A DNA stretch of 64,000 nucleotides, taken from Neorhizobium huautlense (GTDB lineage Bacteria; Pseudomonadota; Alphaproteobacteria; Rhizobiales; Rhizobiaceae). Position 1 is the stretch's first letter, and the number at the start of each line of letters is the position of its first letter. The notes under the pieces are model-generated. The model worked only from the letters and a program-made list of their open reading frames with translations, was not told where the DNA came from and ran no database searches. Location of the stretch: NCBI RefSeq assembly GCF_002968575.1, contig NZ_PVBM01000013.1, positions 82,932 through 146,931 of the forward strand. The letters run 5' to 3'. Of the stretch, positions 43,082 through 52,429 are shown one piece after another. Position numbers and translations under genes: made by a program.

Positions 43082-43084
43082 CGC

Positions 43085-44098
43085 TCAGGCCTCCATCATG
43101 TCGCGCAACGCCTGGCCCACCCGGACAGGTCCCGGGAAATAGTCCCATTCCTGCGCATGCGGATAAGGCGTATCCCAGCCCGCGATGCGCACGACCGGCG
43201 CTTCGAGGTGGTAAAAACAATGCTCCTGCACCAGCGCCGCAAGTTCCGCGCCGAAACCGGAGGTCAGCGTCGCCTCATGCACCACCATGCAGCGGCCGGT
43301 CTTCCTGACGGACTCCACGATGGTTTCGAGATCGAGCGGCATCAGCGTGCGCAGGTCGATGATTTCCGCATCGATGCCGGTCTCCTCCGCCGTTGCCTCA
43401 GCCACATGCACCATGGTGCCGTAGGCGAGAATGGTCACGGCCGAGCCCTCCCGCCGGACGACCGCCTTGCCGAGCGGCACGGAATAGTGCTCTGAGGGCA
43501 CTTCCCCCAGCGGATGGCCCGCCCACGACGTCACCGGCCGGTCGTGATGGCCGTCGAACGGACCGTTATAGAGCCGCTTCGGCTCCAGGAAGATCACCGG
43601 ATCCGGATTCTCGATCGAGGAGATGAGCAGGCCCTTGGCATCATAGGGATTGGAGGGCACCACGACCTGGAGGCCGCAGACATGGGTGAACAGCGCCTCT
43701 GGGCTCTGGCTGTGCGTCTGCCCGCCGAATATGCCGCCGCCGGTCGGCATCCGCACCACCATTCCGCAGGTGAATTCCCCGTTCGAGCGGTAGCGCAGCC
43801 GTGCCGCCTCCTGGGTGAGCTGGTCATAGGCCGGATACATGTAATCGGCGAACTGGATCTCGATGCAGGGTTTCAGCCCGTAAGCCGCCATGCCGATCGC
43901 CGTGCCGACGATACCGGATTCATTGATCGGCGCATCGAAACAGCGCGTCTTGCCGTATTTCTGCTGGAGCCCCTGAGTGCACCGAAAAACGCCGCCGAAA
44001 TAACCGACATCCTCGCCGAACACGACCACGCTGTCGTCACGCTCCATCGACACGTCGATGGCGCTGCGGATAGCCTCGATCATCGTCATGCGAGCCAT
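43085..44098 (-). CDS. bkdA2: Branched-chain 2-oxoacid dehydrogenase E1 beta subunit
   Basis: 337 residues from the ATG at 44098 (GGAGG upstream). Conserved blocks: MIEAIRSAIDVSMERDDSVVVFGEDVGYFGG in part, ETPINESG-like APINESGIVGTAIGMA, IEIQFADYMYPAYDQL and VHEATLTSGFGAELAALV. It pairs with E1 alpha to bind thiamin diphosphate and decarboxylate 2-oxoacids of Val, Leu and Ile. It is 175 bases from E1 alpha, a gap that holds a palindromic element. Confidence 0.94.
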   Translation of the reverse strand: MARMTMIEAIRSAIDVSMERDDSVVVFGEDVGYFGGVFRCTQGLQQKYGKTRCFDAPINESGIVGTAIGMAAYGLKPCIEIQFADYMYPAYDQLTQEAARLRYRSNGEFTCGMVVRMPTGGGIFGGQTHSQSPEALFTHVCGLQVVVPSNPYDAKGLLISSIENPDPVIFLEPKRLYNGPFDGHHDRPVTSWAGHPLGEVPSEHYSVPLGKAVVRREGSAVTILAYGTMVHVAEATAEETGIDAEIIDLRTLMPLDLETIVESVRKTGRCMVVHEATLTSGFGAELAALVQEHCFYHLEAPVVRIAGWDTPYPHAQEWDYFPGPVRVGQALRDMMEA

Positions 44099-44137
44099 GG
44101 GAAGGCCTCCATGCAAATAGAATGGGGGTCGCGAATG

Positions 44138-44191
44138 GAGTTCCGCCGGAGCGACGAACTCCCGATGATCTCACCCCTTGAGGGGGAGATC
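44138..44191. repeat. Palindromic intercistronic element inside the bkd operon
   Basis: GAGTTC/GAACTC (44138-44143, 44156-44161) and the longer hairpin from GATCT/CCCC to GGGG/AGATC with a TTGA loop (44167-44191) sit between the E1 alpha and E1 beta genes. The style (C4-N4-G5 loop) resembles the element at 15766-15783. Likely a dispersed intergenic repeat that may trim or pause the transcript. Confidence 0.5.
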
Positions 44192-44273
44192 GGCAAGAGG
44201 CATGGCTTACCACCCAATCTACCGACAGCCGAGGATGCGAACAGGATATACATATTGGTCATCTCCGCCTCCC

Positions 44274-45560
<1,287 letters not shown>

Positions 45561-46328
45561 TCAACGCGGCGCCATGCGAAGCGCTCCGTCGAGACGGATG
45601 ACTTCGCCGTTCAGCATCGGGTTTTCGATAATGTCGCGCACCAGCCGCGCATATTCCGAGGGCCGGCCGAGCCGCGGCGGAAACGGCACGGATTTGCCGA
45701 GCGAGGAGCGCACCTCTTCGGAAAACCCCGCCATCATCGGCGTCTCGAATATGCCGGGCGCAATCGTCATCATGCGGATACCGTCGCGGGCAAGCTCTCG
45801 GGCAATCGGCAGCGTCATGCCGGCAACGGCCGCCTTGGACGCGGAATAGGCCGCCTGACCGATCTGCCCGTCATAAGCGGCAACCGAGGCAGTGGCGACC
45901 AGCACGCCGCGCTCGCCTTCCTCGTTTGGCTCGGCCTTCGCAATCGCCTGCGCCGCCAGCCGGATCACGTTGAACGTGCCGATCGTATTAATCTCCAGAG
46001 CGCGCGTGAAGCTTTCCAGCGCATGCACGCGCTCCCTGCCAAGAACCTTCTCCGATGGGGCGATTCCGGCACAGCAGACGGCACCACGAATCGGCCCGTT
46101 TGCGGCCTCCGCCTGCGCCACCGCGTTTTCGACGGCGGTGCCGCTGCGCACATCGGTCTTGATGAAGATCGTATCCCTGCCAAGCTCGTTGGCCCTCGCC
46201 TGACCGTTCGTCTCATCGAGATCGAGCAGAGCGACGCGACCGCCTGCTTCAACGAGCATTTTTGCTGTCGCAAGGCCGAGGCCCGAAGCGGCCCCCGTCA
46301 CCAGGAAATTTCCGCCTTCTATCTTCAT
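45561..46328 (-). CDS. SDR-family 3-hydroxyacyl-CoA dehydrogenase (HSD17B10-like)
   Basis: 255 residues. NAD-binding motif TGAASGLG at 11-18, catalytic Ser148, Tyr161 and Lys165 (SVAAYDGQIGQAAYSASK). The motif layout and the MTLPIARELARDGIRMMTIAPGIF end segment match type II 3-hydroxyacyl-CoA dehydrogenases that oxidise 2-methyl-3-hydroxybutyryl-CoA in isoleucine breakdown. Position between an acyl-CoA dehydrogenase and the BCKDH genes supports that role. Confidence 0.88.
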   Translation of the reverse strand: MKIEGGNFLVTGAASGLGLATAKMLVEAGGRVALLDLDETNGQARANELGRDTIFIKTDVRSGTAVENAVAQAEAANGPIRGAVCCAGIAPSEKVLGRERVHALESFTRALEINTIGTFNVIRLAAQAIAKAEPNEEGERGVLVATASVAAYDGQIGQAAYSASKAAVAGMTLPIARELARDGIRMMTIAPGIFETPMMAGFSEEVRSSLGKSVPFPPRLGRPSEYARLVRDIIENPMLNGEVIRLDGALRMAPR

Positions 46329-46337
46329 CCTTGCCTC

Positions 46338-47468
46338 TCAGTTTGCCAGGCCGCGGGCGATGATGATCTTCTGGATGTCGGACGTGCCTTCGTAGATCTG
46401 GCAGACGCGGACATCGCGGTAGATGCGCTCGACCGGGAAATCGGAGATATAGCCATAGCCGCCGAGCGTCTGAATCGCCTCGGAGCACACCTTCTCCGCC
46501 ATCTCAGAGGCAAAGAGCTTCGCCATGCAGGCTTCGTCCAGGCAGGGCTCGCCGCGATCCTTCAGCCGTGCGGCATGCAGCACAAGCTGACGCGCCGCCT
46601 CGATCTGGGTCTTCGCTTCCGCCAGCCGGAAGGCAATGGCCTGATGCTCGAGCAGCAGCTTTCCGAATGTCTTGCGCTCCTTGGCATAGGTGAGTGCCAC
46701 GTCGAAGGCCGCCTGCGCCATGCCGACGCATTGGGCGGCGATACCGATACGTCCGGCCTCCAGGCCAGAAAGCGCGATCTTCAGGCCTGCGCCTTCCGGT
46801 CCGATTCGCTGGCTTTCGGGAATGCGCAGGTTGTCGAACATCAGCGCCGCGGTATCCGACGCCTTCTGCCCGAGCTTGTCCTCGACCTTGGATATCGAAA
46901 AGCCCGGAACATCCGTGGAGGTGACGAAAGCCGAAATGCCCCGTTTGCCGGCCGAAGGGTCTGTGACAGCGAAAATGATGACCGTTCCGGCAATCTTGCC
47001 GGACGTGATGAACATTTTCGAGCCGTTGATGACGTAGTCGCCTCCGTCCCTGGTCGCCCGGGTTCGGATGGCTGCGGCATCCGAACCCGTATCCGCCTCG
47101 GTCAGCGCGAAGGCTCCGATGTGCCGTCCCTCTGCGAGCGGCCGCAGGAACTGTTCCTTCTGCTCGTCGGAAGCATGCGCGTCGATGAGCGAACAGACGG
47201 GTGAATTATGGACGCTGACCAGCGTCGAGACCGCACCGTCGCCGGCGGCGATTTCCATCAGTGCGCTCGCATACGCCACATAGGAACAGCCGACGCCGCC
47301 CCACTCCTCGCTCGTGCGCATGCCCAGAAAACCCAGTTCGCCAAGCTGCTGGAGCACCTCCGGCTCGATCGCGTGCGCCTTCTCGCGCGCCGCCGCACCG
47401 GGCCTCAGCACCTCGCGGGAAAACTCCGCGGCCGTCGAACGGATGAGCTCCTCCTCATCTGTCAGCAT
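46338..47468 (-). CDS. Acyl-CoA dehydrogenase (short/branched-chain type)
   Basis: 376 residues, first gene of the leftward operon, with GGAGGAG before the ATG at 47468. Landmarks: FALTEADTGSDAAAIRT (FAD and substrate), DKLGQKASDTAALMFDNLRIP in part, and the C-terminal QIYEGTSDIQKI, where Glu360 is the catalytic base. It likely dehydrogenates 2-methylbutyryl-CoA or isobutyryl-CoA, the step after BCKDH. No bkdR-type regulator is adjacent. Confidence 0.9.
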   Translation of the reverse strand: MLTDEEELIRSTAAEFSREVLRPGAAAREKAHAIEPEVLQQLGELGFLGMRTSEEWGGVGCSYVAYASALMEIAAGDGAVSTLVSVHNSPVCSLIDAHASDEQKEQFLRPLAEGRHIGAFALTEADTGSDAAAIRTRATRDGGDYVINGSKMFITSGKIAGTVIIFAVTDPSAGKRGISAFVTSTDVPGFSISKVEDKLGQKASDTAALMFDNLRIPESQRIGPEGAGLKIALSGLEAGRIGIAAQCVGMAQAAFDVALTYAKERKTFGKLLLEHQAIAFRLAEAKTQIEAARQLVLHAARLKDRGEPCLDEACMAKLFASEMAEKVCSEAIQTLGGYGYISDFPVERIYRDVRVCQIYEGTSDIQKIIIARGLAN

Positions 47469-47653
47469 GCAAAGATCTCCTCCTCGAAACCGTCTGCATT
47501 TCCCCTAATCTAGAGCCGGAATCGCTGGCGGGCCACTCCCGCGAACTTGCGATTTATTGCTCATTTCAGCAATTTTATTACGCGCCGATGGAAGGATGGA
47601 ACTTGCAGGCCCCTCGACCGTTTGCCGGTCTCTTTTAATGGGGCTGATCGATA

Positions 47654-49465
47654 ATGTCGGACGTCAATGCCGCTGCCGAATTCCGGACTTTTCCGAAGAC
47701 TTGGGGAGCCGAATATGTCGCCGCCGGCGAGGTCCGGTTCCGCCTCTGGGCGCCGGGCCAGGAGACCGTGACACTTCGGCTGGACGGCGACGATACCGAA
47801 ATGACCCGCACCGACGACGGCTGGTTCGAGCTTCTTGCCACAGGCATCGCACCGGGTGTCGAATACAGCTACGTCCTCGCCGACGGCATGACGGTTCCCG
47901 ATCCCGCTTCGCGCGGCCAGAAGGGCGACGTCAACGGACCCTCGCTGGTCATTGACCCCACCAGCTACGCTTGGCAAAACACTGACTGGAAGGGCCGCCC
48001 TTGGGAGGAGACGGTCGTCTACGAACTCCATATCGGCACCTTCACCAGGGACGGCACGTTCCGGGCTGCAATCGACAAACTGCCCTATCTCGTCGAGCTC
48101 GGCATCACCATGATCGAGGTCATGCCGGTCGCCCATTTCGGCGGCAACCGCGGCTGGGGTTATGACGGCGTGCTGCTCTATGCGCCGCACGCAGCCTACG
48201 GTCCGCCGGAGGATTTCAAGGCCTTCATCGATGCGGCCCACGGCCATGGTCTGTCGGTGGTGCTGGATATCGTGCTCAACCACTTCGGACCGGAAGGCAA
48301 TTATCTGCCGCTGCTTGCGCCATCTTTCTTCCACGAGGAAAAAATGACGCCCTGGGGCGCGGCGATCGCCTATGACGTGGAGCCGGTGCGCCGCTACATC
48401 GTGGAAAACGCCCTTTACTGGCTGGAGGAATTCAACCTCGACGGCCTGCGCTTCGACGCGATCGACCAGATCGAAGATCCGTCCGAAAAGCACGTGCTGA
48501 TCGAGATCGCCGAACGCATCCGCGCAGAGATCACCGAACGGCCGATCCATCTGACGACGGAGGATTCGCGCAATGTCATTTTCCTGCATCCGCGTGACGA
48601 ACAGGGTAATGCACCGCTCTTCACCGGCGAATGGAACGACGATTTTCACAATGCTGTCCATGTCTTCGCGACCGGTGAGACCCACGCCTATTACAAAGAT
48701 TTCGCCAAAAACCCGGAACAGCTGGTGGCCCGGGTGCTCGCCGAAGGTTTTGCCTATCAGGGAGAAGTCTCGCCGCAGAACGGCAAGAAGCGCGGCGTCA
48801 AAAGCGTCGACCAGCCGCCCGTCGCCTTCGTGGACTTCATCCAGAACCACGACCAAGTGGGTAACCGGGCGCAAGGCGAGAGGCTGATTTCGCTCGCCGG
48901 TCCGGACAGGACGAAGGTGCTGCTCGCGACGCTTCTGCTTTCGCCCCATATCCCGCTCCTCTTCATGGGCGAGGAATATGGCGAGACCAACCCGTTTCTG
49001 TTCTTCACGGATTTCCACGGCGATCTGGCCAAGATCGTTCGCGAAGGCCGCCGCAAGGAGTTCGAGGGTCACGCCGGTCACGAGGGCGATGCGGTGCCCG
49101 ATCCCAATGCCAAAAAGTCCTTCGACGTCTGCAAGCTCGATTGGAGTAAGCTTGAAACCAGCGACGGCGGAGATTGGCTGGCGCTGACGAAGGAACTGCT
49201 GGAACTTCGCAGGCGCTATGTCGTGCCGCTGCTCGGATCGGCAGGTGGCCGCAGCGGCAAGGTGGTGAAGACGGGCAAAGGCTTCCTCGCCGTTTCGTGG
49301 AGCTTCCCCAAGGGCACGCTTTCGCTTGCTCTCAACATCAGCGATCGGGACCATGAGCTGCCGGAACAACCGGGCAGGGTGATCTTTGCCTTGCCGGAGA
49401 CGGGAAAGCGTCTGCCGCCGAACTCGGTACTGGTCAGCGTCGAACCCGCGGGAGAGGCTCTATGA
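47654..49465 (+). CDS. treZ: Malto-oligosyltrehalose trehalohydrolase
   Basis: 603 residues of GH13. An N-terminal CBM48-like domain (about 15-100) precedes the (beta/alpha)8 barrel. Catalytic residues are Asp268 in GLRFDAI and Glu303 in TTED, with the third acid in FIQNHDQVGNR. It releases trehalose from the end of maltooligosyltrehalose made by TreY. The last four bases overlap the treY start (ATGA). Trehalose is an osmoprotectant in rhizobia. Confidence 0.95.
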   Translation: MSDVNAAAEFRTFPKTWGAEYVAAGEVRFRLWAPGQETVTLRLDGDDTEMTRTDDGWFELLATGIAPGVEYSYVLADGMTVPDPASRGQKGDVNGPSLVIDPTSYAWQNTDWKGRPWEETVVYELHIGTFTRDGTFRAAIDKLPYLVELGITMIEVMPVAHFGGNRGWGYDGVLLYAPHAAYGPPEDFKAFIDAAHGHGLSVVLDIVLNHFGPEGNYLPLLAPSFFHEEKMTPWGAAIAYDVEPVRRYIVENALYWLEEFNLDGLRFDAIDQIEDPSEKHVLIEIAERIRAEITERPIHLTTEDSRNVIFLHPRDEQGNAPLFTGEWNDDFHNAVHVFATGETHAYYKDFAKNPEQLVARVLAEGFAYQGEVSPQNGKKRGVKSVDQPPVAFVDFIQNHDQVGNRAQGERLISLAGPDRTKVLLATLLLSPHIPLLFMGEEYGETNPFLFFTDFHGDLAKIVREGRRKEFEGHAGHEGDAVPDPNAKKSFDVCKLDWSKLETSDGGDWLALTKELLELRRRYVVPLLGSAGGRSGKVVKTGKGFLAVSWSFPKGTLSLALNISDRDHELPEQPGRVIFALPETGKRLPPNSVLVSVEPAGEAL

Positions 49466-52005
49466 GCATACCGCTCGCCACCTATCGCATCCAGTTTCGC
49501 AACGGCATGACCTTCGACCGAGCCGCGGCCCTGGTGCCCTATCTGAAGCGTTTGGGCATCAGCCATCTTTATGCCTCGCCGATCTTCACCGCCACAACCG
49601 GCTCGACGCATGGCTATGATGTCACGAACGCCAATGAGGTCGAACCGACGATCGGCGGCCGCGAGGGTTTCGAACGGATGGTCAAGGCGCTCAAGGCGGA
49701 GGGCCTCGGTCTCATCCTCGATATCGTGCCGAACCACATGGCCGCCTCGCTGGAAAATCCATGGTGGCGGGACGTGGTGGAGAACGGCGAAAAAAGTGCC
49801 TATGCCCGCCATTTCGACATCGACTGGAGCCGACGCCTGACGCTGCCCTTTCTCGGCGACAGGTTCGAGAAGGTTCTGGAAGCCGGCGAGATATCCGTGA
49901 AAGCCGACCCGCAGACAGGCAGGCCTGCTTTGGCCTATTTCGACGCCTTCTATCCTCTCGACCCGGCGAGCTACCAAGGCCGAGAAGCGGAAACCCTGTC
50001 GATCACAGACAGGAGAGAGATCGCCAGGCTGCATGACGAGCAGCCCTATAGGCTGATCTCCTGGCGGGACGCGCCGCGCGAGCTTTCCTACCGCCGCTTC
50101 TTCGAAGTCACCGGCCTTGCCGGCGTCCGGGTGGAGGACAGCAAGGTCTTCGACGACACCCACCGGTTCATCCTCGAACTCGTCCATAGCGGCAAGGTGG
50201 ACGGCCTGCGCGTCGACCATGTGGATGGAGTTGCCGATCCCAAGGGATATCTTGAACGGCTGCGCCACGAGGCCGGCCCCGACTGCTACATCATCGTCGA
50301 AAAGATCCTTGGCGAAGGCGAACACATCCCAGCGGAGTGGCCGATTTCCGGCACGACCGGTTACGAGTTCATCGCGGCCGTCAGCGATGTGCTGGTCGAT
50401 GCCGACAAGCTCGATATCCTGCGTGACGCCTATGGGCGGGTGACTGGCAAGCCTGCCGACATGGCGGCCGCATTGCGCGCCGCCAAGCTGCTGATGACGG
50501 ATCACAATTTCTCGGGTGAAGTGGCCAGCCTGTTGAAGCTCGCCATGCAGATCAGTCAGGCCGAGGACCGGGAGTGCTCGCTCCCCGAAACCTCGATCAA
50601 AACCGCGCTGCGCGAGCTGTTGGTGGCCTTCCCCGTCTATCGTACCTATGGCACGCGTGAAGGGATGCCGCCTGAAGGCCGGCAGCGGCTCTCCGAGGTT
50701 CTCGACAGGGTGCGCAACAGCCCAACTGCGCCGGACGATCACGCCCTCTCCTTCCTCGAGCGCATCCTGATCGGCGACGTAGAGCAATCGGCCGCAGGTC
50801 CCGCCTCCATCTTTCGCACCCGCTTTCAGCAATTGACCGGTCCGCTGATGGCGAAATCGGTCGAAGACACGCTTTTCTTCCGCCACCATATGCTGCTGGC
50901 GCTGAACGAGGTTGGCAGCGAGCCGCTACCTCGCGTCTTTTCGCTCGACCGGTTCCATCAGGAGATGCAGACCCGTCTCAAGCGGCAGCCGGATGCCCTC
51001 TCCGGCACCTCCACTCATGATACGAAGCGTGGCGAGGATGCTCGCGCCCGTCTCTTCACGATAACGGAAGCGCCCGACCTATGGGCCGAGGCGGTTGCCC
51101 GCTGGCGCGATATGAACAAGGCGGGGGTCGTTGTTCTGGCCGATGGTCCGGCGCCCGACCCCGGCGTCGAGTGGATGCTCTATCAGGCGCTTGCCGGAGC
51201 CTGGCCGAACGACCTGCGCCCGGAAGATCGTCAAGGTCTGGAGTCGCTGGAGGCGCGTTTTGCCGCCTATGTGGAAAAGGCGTTGCGCGAGGCAAAGCTT
51301 CGAACCAACTGGGGCAATGCCAATCAGGCCTATGAGGATGCCGTCATCGCTTATGCCCGCCGGCTGTTATCACCCGACAACCGGATGTTCCTGGCGGATT
51401 TCACCCATACTCTTCGCCCTTTCATTCGCGCAGGCCTGGTAAACGGCCTCACCCAGACGATTGTCAAACTCACCGCTCCCGGAGTGCCCGATATCTACCA
51501 AGGCAGCGAGGGCCTCGACCTTAGCCTGGTGGATCCGGACAACCGGCGGGAACCGGACTTCGGGGCGCTGCAGGAACGGCTTTCGGAAAAGGGAAAACTC
51601 GCCTCGTCGGAAGAGGAGGAATGGCAGAGTGGAAAACTGAAACAGCAGGTCATCGCGGCCCTGCTGCGCCTTCGCCAGGAAGCCCCGACGCTGTTTCGCA
51701 AGGGCGAGTATGTGCCGCTTGGCGTGACCGGCAAGCGAGCGGGGAATATCGTCGCCTTCGCCCGCGCGGAAGCCGACGACGCGATCGTGGTGATCGCCCC
51801 GAGGCTCGTTTTCAATGCGCTTCACACGGGCGTGTCGGAACCTCGTTCCGAACGACGGGCGGAGACCGAGATCACCCTTCCGGAGAGGCTCGCAAACCGC
51901 CGTTATCGCGACATCTGCAGCGGCAAGAGTATCGATCCGAAGGAACGGATTCCGGTTAGCTGGGTCTTCGCCGAACACCCCTTCGGCCTTCTGCTGGCGG
52001 AGTGA
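49462..52005 (+). CDS. treY: Malto-oligosyltrehalose synthase
   Basis: 847 residues, GH13. The start (STYRIQFRNGMTFDRA-like: PLATYRIQFRNGMTFDRAAA) is standard for TreY. Nucleophile Asp252 is in GLRVDHVDGVADP, the acid Glu280 in YIIVEKIL and the third acid in GTSTHDTKRGEDARAR. It converts the reducing end of a glucan chain to a trehalosyl unit by intramolecular transglucosylation. No treX debranching enzyme is in this window, so it must come from elsewhere or glgX serves. Confidence 0.95.
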   Translation: MSIPLATYRIQFRNGMTFDRAAALVPYLKRLGISHLYASPIFTATTGSTHGYDVTNANEVEPTIGGREGFERMVKALKAEGLGLILDIVPNHMAASLENPWWRDVVENGEKSAYARHFDIDWSRRLTLPFLGDRFEKVLEAGEISVKADPQTGRPALAYFDAFYPLDPASYQGREAETLSITDRREIARLHDEQPYRLISWRDAPRELSYRRFFEVTGLAGVRVEDSKVFDDTHRFILELVHSGKVDGLRVDHVDGVADPKGYLERLRHEAGPDCYIIVEKILGEGEHIPAEWPISGTTGYEFIAAVSDVLVDADKLDILRDAYGRVTGKPADMAAALRAAKLLMTDHNFSGEVASLLKLAMQISQAEDRECSLPETSIKTALRELLVAFPVYRTYGTREGMPPEGRQRLSEVLDRVRNSPTAPDDHALSFLERILIGDVEQSAAGPASIFRTRFQQLTGPLMAKSVEDTLFFRHHMLLALNEVGSEPLPRVFSLDRFHQEMQTRLKRQPDALSGTSTHDTKRGEDARARLFTITEAPDLWAEAVARWRDMNKAGVVVLADGPAPDPGVEWMLYQALAGAWPNDLRPEDRQGLESLEARFAAYVEKALREAKLRTNWGNANQAYEDAVIAYARRLLSPDNRMFLADFTHTLRPFIRAGLVNGLTQTIVKLTAPGVPDIYQGSEGLDLSLVDPDNRREPDFGALQERLSEKGKLASSEEEEWQSGKLKQQVIAALLRLRQEAPTLFRKGEYVPLGVTGKRAGNIVAFARAEADDAIVVIAPRLVFNALHTGVSEPRSERRAETEITLPERLANRRYRDICSGKSIDPKERIPVSWVFAEHPFGLLLAE

Positions 52006-52019
52006 TGGCGCAGCAAATA

Positions 52020-52048
52020 AGGCACCGATCCGCCTGGGTCCGGTGCCT
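52020..52048. terminator. Hairpin after treY
   Basis: AGGCACCG (52020-52027) pairs with CGGTGCCT (52041-52048), and inner bases ATCC/GGGT extend the stem around a four-base loop. It sits 15 bases after the treY stop. There is no T run, so termination may be weak or Rho-assisted. Confidence 0.5.
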
Positions 52049-52076
52049 CTGATAACTCTCCCTCGAGCCTTGCCTC

Positions 52077-52151
52077 TCAACCGATGCCGATAAAGGACAA
52101 GATGGCAAGAACGATAACGACGGCTCCAACGAGCCAGACAATGCTGTTCAT
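52077..52151 (-). CDS. 24-residue hydrophobic membrane microprotein, copy 1
   Basis: The peptide is MNSIVWLVGAVVIVLAILSF plus IGIG, 24 residues. AGGAG lies six bases before the ATG at 52151. It is a single membrane helix with almost no soluble part. A second gene 64 bases upstream encodes a near-identical peptide with the same length and ribosome site. Both start and stop cleanly, and the pairing makes chance unlikely. Family members of this size are widespread in rhizobia as unnamed proteins (recollection, not checked). Function unknown. A role as a regulatory subunit of a membrane complex is possible. Confidence 0.65.
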   Translation of the reverse strand: MNSIVWLVGAVVIVLAILSFIGIG

Positions 52152-52215
52152 GACGATCTCCTGTTCAGGTTGCCGTTTGGAAGCAAAGCCTCCAGATAAA
52201 ATTAATCAAGCTAAA

Positions 52216-52290
52216 TCAAGCGAATCCGACGAGGTTTAAAACCGCGATCACAATCACCACGGCGCCGACGAACCAAACGATGCTGTTCAT
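52216..52290 (-). CDS. 24-residue hydrophobic membrane microprotein, copy 2
   Basis: The peptide is MNSIVWFVGAVVIVIAVLNL plus VGFA. It has the same length as copy 1 and is identical over M-N-S-I-V-W and V-G-A-V-V-I-V, with only conservative changes elsewhere. AAGGAG precedes the ATG at 52290. Third-position changes between the copies are numerous (for example ATT/ATC, GTC/GTT), showing selection for the peptide. Divergent from the NDH-2 gene by 139 bases. Confidence 0.65.
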   Translation of the reverse strand: MNSIVWFVGAVVIVIAVLNLVGFA

Positions 52291-52429
52291 GGCATTCTCC
52301 TTTCCTTGTTGTGGATTTGAACGGCGCGGGCGTAAAAAGGTTCCGGCAACGGGACTTGGAACAAACGCCTCCTCCGGGTGTTGAACGAGCGTCGTGCGAG
52401 GCTGCGAGCTTTGCCCAACGGGTGGGGAA

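Noticed and set aside
47561..49369. 602-codon ORF antisense to treZ
   Set aside because: treZ has all GH13 catalytic motifs in the other frame. The antisense product matches no family and lacks a ribosome site.
49216..50889. 557-codon ORF antisense to treZ/treY
   Set aside because: Same reasoning: high GC keeps the antisense frame open, and treY motifs are intact.
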